This document shows positions 5,626 through 12,562 of a stretch of DNA of 12,562 nt, one piece after another; position 1 is the stretch's first letter; the number at the start of each line of letters is the position of its first letter. This DNA comes from VRUE01 sp036524775 (lineage in GTDB: Bacteria > Actinomycetota > Thermoleophilia > Solirubrobacterales > 70-9), in assembly GCA_036524775.1 (NCBI GenBank), contig DATDBO010000071.1, positions 1 through 12,562 of the forward strand. The letters are read 5' to 3'. The translations under genes were made by a program, and so were the position numbers. Below the pieces are notes generated by a model, which saw only the letters and a program-made list of their open reading frames with translations, searched no databases and was not told the DNA's origin.

Positions 5626-6038
5626 GCAAGAAGACCTTCATCGTCTTCGGCCTGCTGGTCGTCTTCCTCGCGGTGCTGATCCCCTGGCTGGCCTTCCGCG
5701 CCGACGGCGACCCGGCCACCGCGGCGTCCGTCCCGGCCGACCTCGAGTCGGGCGAGACCCTCTTCGAGATCAACTGCGGCACCTGCCACACGCTCTACGC
5801 GGCCGGGACCGACGGCAACTTCGGGCCCGACCTCGACGAACTGCTGGCGCCCTCCGGCCCGCCGGAAGGCCCGACCGCGGCGGACACGATCAAAGCGACC
5901 GAAGGGCGTGTGCTCAACGCGATCGACGAGGGCGTCGACGGCAGCACCACCCCCGGCCGTATGCCGGGCGGGATCATCGATGGCGAGCAGGCGAGGGAAG
6001 TCGCCGAATTCGTCGCCGCGACCGCCGGCGAGGGCTGA
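5622..6038 (+). CDS. Membrane-anchored class I cytochrome c
   Basis: A 138-residue protein with an uncleaved signal anchor or signal peptide (hydrophobic 6-25 after MSKK), a short linker, and one cytochrome c domain. The haem-binding CGTCH is at 52-56 and follows the usual GETLFEINC helix. The probable distal haem ligand is Met114 in GRMPGGI. The C-terminal helix (EQAREVAEFVAATAG, 122-136) is also typical. It should carry electrons on the outer face of the cytoplasmic membrane; its partners are not in the window. The ATG overlaps the nth stop codon (ATGA), so translation is likely coupled. In-frame sequence upstream of 5622 is nth read in another frame and not part of this gene. Confidence 0.9.
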   Translation: MSKKTFIVFGLLVVFLAVLIPWLAFRADGDPATAASVPADLESGETLFEINCGTCHTLYAAGTDGNFGPDLDELLAPSGPPEGPTAADTIKATEGRVLNAIDEGVDGSTTPGRMPGGIIDGEQAREVAEFVAATAGEG

Positions 6039-6054
6039 GCGCCCCCGCCGGCGG
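6022..6054 (+). terminator. Hairpin at the convergent end of the cytochrome c gene
   Basis: Positions 6022-6030 pair with 6046-6054 (9 bp), then one A-C mismatch, then GGG 6032-6034 with CCC 6042-6044, around a 7-nt loop. The stem overlaps the stop codon (6036-6038). Only TTT (6066-6068) follows, so it is not a textbook intrinsic terminator. It sits between convergent genes and may serve both. Confidence 0.5.
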
Positions 6055-6072
6055 GCGGGATCGGGTTTGCGC

Positions 6073-7278
6073 CTAGTGGTCGAAGTGCAGGGCGCTGAAG
6101 ACGCCCGCGTGGTCAGAATTCCAGAAGCCGTTGACCGGCTGGATGCCGCTCACGGATGAGCTGACCAGCGTCACCTGCGCGGGGTCGCGGGTCATGATGT
6201 GGTCGACTTGGTGGTCGAAGTCGTCTTCGTCGCCGCCTTTGCCCACTTCGAGCAAGCTCGAGTCGAGGCAGCAGCTGAGCGGTTTGTTCGTGCTGCGCTC
6301 GACCATGCCGGCGTCGGTCAGGACTTTGTAGGCGAGTTTGTCTTCGCCTTCGACCGTGTCGTCGTCGGAGTTGAGATCGCCGAGCAGAACGACCGGCAGC
6401 TCACTCGTCGCCGGTCCGGTGGGAGCCACCAGCTCACCGGCTTGGGCGGCGCGGATCAGCGGGTTGAACGCCTCGAGGTGGGTGTTGACGAAACGGAAGG
6501 CGTGGCTTCCGCGCACCTTGGCATCGGTCGCGGTCCAACCGCGTTTGATCGTCAGCGAGCTGGTTCCGCTCAGGATCGGCACGGTGAGCAGGGTTTTGAA
6601 GTTCCCCCCCTGCTCGTTCCACGTCTGCACGCCGGCGCCACGTCGGGCGAGGATCACGTCGCGCATCGTCAACCGGCCGTTGATGTCGGCGCCGAGAGGC
6701 CCGGTTTCCGGGTTTTTGTCCTCGTCTGCGGGCGCCTCGAGGTCGAACTCCTCCTGGACCACGACGACTTCGTACTGCGGCTTGCCTTTGCCGTCTTTGC
6801 CTTTGCCGGAGTTCAGCTCGGCGAGCAGTTCCTGCAGGTAGTCGTAGCGGACCGTCGTCGCGCTCGGCCCTTTGGCGAGGACTTCGAAGTTGACCGGCGC
6901 GGTGCGCCACAGCGCCACCTCCTGCAGGCCGACCAGGTCGGGCTTGGCGTCGAGGATCTCCTCGGCCAGTCCTTTTGCCCGGACCGGGAAGTTGTTTTCG
7001 GTCACTTCGTTCAGGATCTGGCCGTTGGCGGCGACAAACGCTTCCGGCGTCGGCGCGAGGATCGCCGGCGTCAGGTCGGCGCCGAGGTAGAGGTTGCGGG
7101 TCATCGTGCCGACGACGTGGCCTTTGCCTTTGAGGGCGTGGTTGCCGTGGACCGCGTGGCTTCCGCGGACGGCCTGGTTGGCTCCCGCACCCGCCGCAGC
7201 GGGTAGGAGAGCGAGGACGAAGGCTGCAGCGATCAGCGTCAGAAACGACAGACGCGCCGTTCGAGGGGCGTAACTCAA
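6073..7278 (-). CDS. Secreted endonuclease/exonuclease/phosphatase-family protein
   Basis: A 401-residue protein from a TTG start at 7278. This start is chosen because AGGAGG (7285-7290) lies six bases upstream and a classic signal peptide follows at once (residues 1-33, ending AAAGAGA). The mature protein carries the metal-dependent EEP fold: TRNLYLGADL (60-69), DLVGLQEVALW (114-124) with the metal-binding Glu, FVNTHLEAF (263-271), VVLLGDLNSD (296-305), VDHIM (358-362) and SDHAGVF (388-394). All expected catalytic positions are present. Family members hydrolyse phosphodiesters in nucleic acids, lipids or inositol phosphates; which one applies here cannot be read from sequence. A His/Gly-rich segment (VRGSHAVHGNHALKGKGH, 37-54) follows the signal peptide. 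It is divergent from dnaK and convergent with the cytochrome c gene. Confidence 0.88.
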   Translation of the reverse strand: MSYAPRTARLSFLTLIAAAFVLALLPAAAGAGANQAVRGSHAVHGNHALKGKGHVVGTMTRNLYLGADLTPAILAPTPEAFVAANGQILNEVTENNFPVRAKGLAEEILDAKPDLVGLQEVALWRTAPVNFEVLAKGPSATTVRYDYLQELLAELNSGKGKDGKGKPQYEVVVVQEEFDLEAPADEDKNPETGPLGADINGRLTMRDVILARRGAGVQTWNEQGGNFKTLLTVPILSGTSSLTIKRGWTATDAKVRGSHAFRFVNTHLEAFNPLIRAAQAGELVAPTGPATSELPVVLLGDLNSDDDTVEGEDKLAYKVLTDAGMVERSTNKPLSCCLDSSLLEVGKGGDEDDFDHQVDHIMTRDPAQVTLVSSSVSGIQPVNGFWNSDHAGVFSALHFDH

Positions 7279-7284
7279 GGCTTT

Positions 7285-7290
7285 CCTCCT
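7285..7290 (-). promoter_or_regulatory. Ribosome binding site deciding a TTG start
   Basis: The minus strand reads AGGAGG, a full anti-16S match, six bases upstream of TTG 7278-7276. Longer in-frame extensions begin at 7359 but have no ribosome binding site and place 27 unrelated residues ahead of the signal peptide. Confidence 0.85.
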
Positions 7291-7291
7291 A

Positions 7292-7318
7292 AATCCGTGG
7301 ATTGGTAGAGGCGCCTCT
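7292..7318. promoter_or_regulatory. Two small palindromes in the leader of the secreted EEP gene
   Basis: AATCC-GT-GGATT (7292-7303) and the perfect palindrome AGAGGCGCCTCT (7307-7318) lie four bases apart, just upstream of the ribosome binding site. They could be operators or leader hairpins; nothing identifies a regulator. Confidence 0.35.
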
Positions 7319-7330
7319 CCTGTCCCCGCC

Positions 7331-7364
7331 GACACTGCGCGCAAACCGACACCGCGCACAAACC
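7331..7364. repeat. Tandem 17-bp direct repeat in the dnaK/EEP intergenic region
   Basis: GACACTGCGCGCAAACC (7331-7347) is followed immediately by GACACCGCGCACAAACC (7348-7364), with 15 of 17 bases identical. On the minus strand the repeats begin directly after a TATATT box (7365-7370), at the expected transcription start of the EEP gene. The position suits a repressor or activator operator. Confidence 0.6.
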
Positions 7365-7394
7365 AATATAGGGAAGCGGGTTGAAATCGTTTAA
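7365..7394 (-). promoter_or_regulatory. Candidate promoter of the secreted EEP gene
   Basis: On the minus strand TATATT (7365-7370) is preceded, 18 bases upstream, by TTAAAC (7389-7394), a partial -35 match. Transcription would start near 7358, giving a leader of about 80 nt that holds the tandem repeat and two palindromes. Confidence 0.4.
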
Positions 7395-7408
7395 ATATCT
7401 GCCATACT
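7381..7408 (+). promoter_or_regulatory. Candidate sigma-A promoter of the dnaK operon
   Basis: TTGAAA (7381-7386), a 16-base spacer, and CATACT (7403-7408) form a plausible housekeeping promoter. The TTTAAA within the spacer is shared with the divergent promoter on the other strand. The predicted start near 7415 gives a leader of roughly 65 nt. Confidence 0.45.
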
Positions 7409-7454
7409 CAGACTCAGATTTTAAGAGTCCGCTTGGCGGCTCTCCCTAGTCAAG
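7406..7454 (+). promoter_or_regulatory. Putative regulatory leader of dnaK (inverted repeats)
   Basis: Just downstream of the candidate -10 lie a doubled ACTCAG (7406-7417), an inverted repeat GACTC-N9-GAGTC (7411-7429), and a hairpin at 7424-7443: AGAG, bulged T, CCGC, TTG loop, GCGG, CTCT. A further imperfect pair, CTTGGCG (7432-7438) and AGTCAAG (7448-7454), weakly resembles the HspR operator CTTGAGT-N7-ACTCAAG but has a 9-base spacer. One or more may be the heat-shock operator; none matches a consensus fully. Confidence 0.3.
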
Positions 7455-7480
7455 ACGAAACCCCTGGAGGTACGCACAAG

Positions 7481-9381
<1,901 letters not shown>

Positions 9382-9385
<4 letters not shown>

Positions 9386-9930
9386 GGGACGAAGAGCGTC
9401 AGCCCGCGGGTCCTGTCGGGGCAGGGGACCCACCTCCCCCTGCGGTAGCTAAAGCTTCCTCGGGGGAGGTCCCCCCTACCCCGCCACCCGCGGGAGAGGA
9501 GCAAGTCGACTACCTCGACCTCGCCAAGAGGACGAAAGCCGACTTCGAGAACTATCGGCGGCGGATGGCCGGCGAGGTGCTGGCCGCCGGCGGGAGGGGG
9601 AAAGCTGAAGTTCTTCGGGACGTTTTGCCTGTGCTCGATGACCTGGAGAGGGCTATTCAGGCCGCGGGGCTCGATCCGGAGGGGGATTCTGAGGATGGAC
9701 TCGCCCACGGTGTTCTCCTCGTTTTCCGCAGCTTGCGCGAGGCGCTGATGAAGAACGGGATCGAGGCTGTCGATCCGACCGGGGAGAAGTTTGACCCGCA
9801 GGTGCACGAGGCGCTCTCGGCGCAGCCGGCCGAGGGGGTCGAGTCCGGGACCGTCGTCGAGACTCTGCAGAAGGGGTACCGGCTCGGCGAGCAGTTGATT
9901 CGGCCCGCGCGTGTGGTGGTGGCGGAGTAG
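9382..9930 (+). CDS. grpE: Nucleotide exchange factor GrpE
   Basis: Dimeric cofactor that releases ADP from DnaK. The protein has 182 residues. It starts with a proline-rich, disordered N-terminus (8-38), followed by the long dimerising helix (about 42-92, DLAKRTKADFENYRRR at its start) and the C-terminal beta domain. The GrpE signature is clear: GIEAVDPTGEKFDPQVHEAL (126-145) and GTVVETLQKGYRLGEQLIRPARVVV (156-180). The GTG start at 9382 overlaps the dnaK stop. A nested inverted repeat lies inside the part encoding the disordered N-terminus. dnaJ follows after an 8-bp gap. Confidence 0.96.
9424..9474. repeat. Inverted repeat inside the grpE N-terminal coding region
   Basis: ACCTCCCCC (9432-9440) is exactly inverted at 9462-9470, and GGGG (9424-9427) can pair with CCCC (9471-9474) across a 4-nt bulge. 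A short AGC-TAAA-GCT stem (9448-9457) lies within the loop. It is translated in frame as proline-rich linker sequence (about residues 15-31). Confidence 0.6.
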
Positions 9931-9938
9931 GCGACCGG

Positions 9939-11069
9939 GTGGCGAGCGATCTCTACAAGGTGCTCGGCGTCTCCAAGGGGGCGTCCGACGAGGAGATCAA
10001 GAAGGCCTACCGCAAGCTGGCGCGGAAATACCACCCCGACCGCAACCCGGACGACCCGGCGGCGGAGGAGAAGTTCAAGGAGGTCCAGGGGGCCTACGAC
10101 ACGCTCTCGGACCCCGAGAAGCGCGAGCAGTACGACCAGGGCGGCATGTTCGCCGGCTTCGGCGGACAGGGCGGCGGGCCCTTCGGCGGCTTCGGCGGGG
10201 GACCGGGCGGGCCCGGCGGCCAGCCGTTCGGGGGCGGTGGCGCGGGCTTCGGCGACATCCTCTCCAACCTCTTCGGGCGCGGCGGCGGGCCCGCCCAGGC
10301 GCAGCAGCAGCGGGGCCGCGACCTCGAAACCGAGCTCAGCCTCAGCTTCGACCAGGCGGTCAACGGCGCCCAGGTCAGCGTCAGCGTGCCGAAGGCCGAG
10401 CGCTGCCAGACCTGTCACGGCAGCGGCGCCAAGCCGGGCACCGCGCCGGTCACCTGCCCGCGCTGTGAAGGGCGCGGCATCGACGCCGAAAGCCAGGGCT
10501 TCTTCTCGATCAGCCAGCCCTGTCCGCAGTGCGGCGGCGCCGGGCAGATCGTCGAAGACCCGTGCCCGACCTGCGCCGGCAGCGGGCTGACCAAACAGAC
10601 CAAGCGCTACAAGGTCAACGTCCCCGCCGGGGTCAAGGACGGCGCCCGCATCCGCCTCGCCGGCAAGGGCGAGGCCGGCCCCCGCGGCGGCCCCCCGGGA
10701 GACCTCTACGTCGTCACGCGGGTCAAGCCATCCCCGGTGTTCAAGCGGCTCGACGGCGGCAACCTCGAGGTGACGGTGCCGATCACGGTCGCCGAGGCGC
10801 TGCGCGGGGCGACGATCGAGGTGCCGACCCTGGAGGGCACGAAGAAGATCAAGGTGGCGCCCGGGACCAAGCACGGCACGATCCAGCGGCTGCGCGGCGA
10901 GGGGGCGCCGAAGCCGCGAGGCAAGGGCCGCGGCGACATCCGCTACCGGCTCGAGATCGAGCTGCCGAAAGACCTCAGCGAGGAGCAGGAGAAAGCGGTC
11001 GACGCGCTCGCCGAGGCGCTCAACGGCGCCGACCCGCGCGCTGAGCTGCTGCGCAGGGCGGCGCGGTGA
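9939..11069 (+). CDS. dnaJ: Chaperone protein DnaJ (type I Hsp40)
   Basis: Stimulates the DnaK ATPase and delivers substrates. The 376-residue protein has the full type I layout. A J domain with HPD at 32-34 is followed by a Gly/Phe-rich region (about 68-125, many GGFGG repeats). Then come four zinc-binding CxxCxGxG repeats at C156/C159, C173/C176, C195/C198 and C209/C212, and the C-terminal substrate-binding domains (RYKVNVPAGVKDGARIRLAGKGEAG from about 222). It starts at GTG 9939, with GGAG (9924-9927) eleven bases upstream. The stop overlaps the GTG of hspR (GTGA). Confidence 0.97.
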   Translation: MASDLYKVLGVSKGASDEEIKKAYRKLARKYHPDRNPDDPAAEEKFKEVQGAYDTLSDPEKREQYDQGGMFAGFGGQGGGPFGGFGGGPGGPGGQPFGGGGAGFGDILSNLFGRGGGPAQAQQQRGRDLETELSLSFDQAVNGAQVSVSVPKAERCQTCHGSGAKPGTAPVTCPRCEGRGIDAESQGFFSISQPCPQCGGAGQIVEDPCPTCAGSGLTKQTKRYKVNVPAGVKDGARIRLAGKGEAGPRGGPPGDLYVVTRVKPSPVFKRLDGGNLEVTVPITVAEALRGATIEVPTLEGTKKIKVAPGTKHGTIQRLRGEGAPKPRGKGRGDIRYRLEIELPKDLSEEQEKAVDALAEALNGADPRAELLRRAAR

Positions 11070-11415
11070 GCGCGCGGCGCGAACGGATCGAAGTCGCGGT
11101 CGACGACGAGCGCGGCGTCTTCATGATCTCGGTCGCCGCCGAGCTGGCCCACATGCACCCGCAGACGCTGCGCATGTACGAGGCGCGCGGCCTGATCGAG
11201 CCGCAGCGCTCGGCGAAGAACACCCGCCTCTACTCGCAGCGCGACGTCGAGCGGCTGAAGCACATCCAGCGCCTCACCGCGGCCGGCCTCAACCTGGCGG
11301 GAGTCGAGATCGTCTTGGAAATGGAAGCCGAGGTCGAGAGGATGAAGGCCAAGCTCGAGCGGATGCGCCGCCACGCGGCCGAGCTCGAGCGCCGGATATC
11401 GAGGGAAGGGCTCTG

Positions 11416-11416
<1 letters not shown>
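11066..11416 (+). CDS. hspR: Heat-shock repressor HspR (MerR family)
   Basis: A 116-residue MerR-type DNA-binding protein. The winged helix-turn-helix covers about 20-70: FMISVAAELAHMHPQTLRMYEARGLIEP (19-46) and the wing NTRLYSQRDVERL (52-64). A C-terminal coiled coil (82-113) would dimerise it. In actinobacteria HspR, often with DnaK as co-repressor, binds HAIR sites and represses the dnaK operon and clpB. Its place as fourth gene of dnaK-grpE-dnaJ-hspR, directly before clpB, matches that role. The GTG start overlaps the dnaJ stop and its own stop overlaps the clpB ATG by one base, implying stoichiometric coupling. Confidence 0.95.

Positions 11417-12562
<1,146 letters not shown>

Noticed and set aside
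7273..7279. HAIR operator half-site ACTCAAG
   Set aside because: The half-site is exact, but the partner CTTGAGT is missing at the 7-base spacing, and the bases belong to the TTG start of the divergent gene.
7411..7429. CIRCE element (HrcA site) upstream of dnaK
   Set aside because: The ACTC-N9-GAGT core and spacing match, but the outer bases of TTAGCACTC-N9-GAGTGCTAA do not, and the operon encodes HspR.
9657..10874. Long minus-strand open frame opposite grpE/dnaJ (405 codons)
   Set aside because: Antisense shadow of two well-identified genes, with biased composition and no recognisable family.

Overview
The window is very GC-rich, densely packed bacterial chromosome. The chaperone locus has the actinobacterial order dnaK-grpE-dnaJ-hspR-clpB. 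Several other genes appear to be transcribed without leaders from TANNNT boxes 6-7 nt before the start codon, and an inositol-phospholipid module is present. Together these suggest an actinobacterium, perhaps a Thermoleophilia/Solirubrobacterales-type lineage. That finer placement is inferred from gene style, not from a marker gene.

Left part (1-4904, all genes on the minus strand). Transcription runs right to left through a PAP2_3-type phosphatase/inositolphosphotransferase (4125-4904), a CDP-alcohol phosphatidyltransferase (3347-3994), myo-inositol-1-phosphate synthase (2121-3284), a chimera of a PimA-like glycosyltransferase remnant and a PHP phosphoesterase (794-2086), and a divergent Fe-S uracil-DNA-glycosylase-like protein (132-794). 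Ino1 makes inositol-1-phosphate and the CDP-alcohol enzyme can attach it to CDP-diacylglycerol, giving phosphatidylinositol phosphate. That lipid must then lose a phosphate, and the PAP2 protein and the PHP chimera are both candidates for that step. Two large quasi-palindromes lie here, at 1-89 and 4000-4134, the second between the PAP2 and phosphatidyltransferase genes.

Middle (4905-7278). A 55-bp divergent promoter region separates the PAP2 gene from endonuclease III (nth, plus strand). nth is translationally coupled to a small membrane-anchored cytochrome c. Facing this pair, on the minus strand, is a secreted endonuclease/exonuclease/phosphatase-family protein that starts at a TTG codon with a strong ribosome binding site.

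Right part (7279-12562, plus strand). A 202-bp divergent control region carries tandem 17-bp repeats and several small palindromes, and leads into dnaK, grpE, dnaJ, hspR and the first 382 codons of clpB, which runs off the end. The junctions dnaK/grpE, dnaJ/hspR and hspR/clpB overlap; grpE and dnaJ are 8 bp apart. This is the classic HspR-autoregulated heat-shock operon, yet no canonical HspR operator (CTTGAGT-N7-ACTCAAG) precedes dnaK.

The most interesting points are the glycosyltransferase-remnant/PHP chimera inside an inositol-lipid cluster, the UDG-like protein that has lost both catalytic motifs but kept its Fe-S cysteines, and the palindromic elements, one of which lies within the grpE coding sequence. 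No tRNA, rRNA, CRISPR array or transposase gene was seen.
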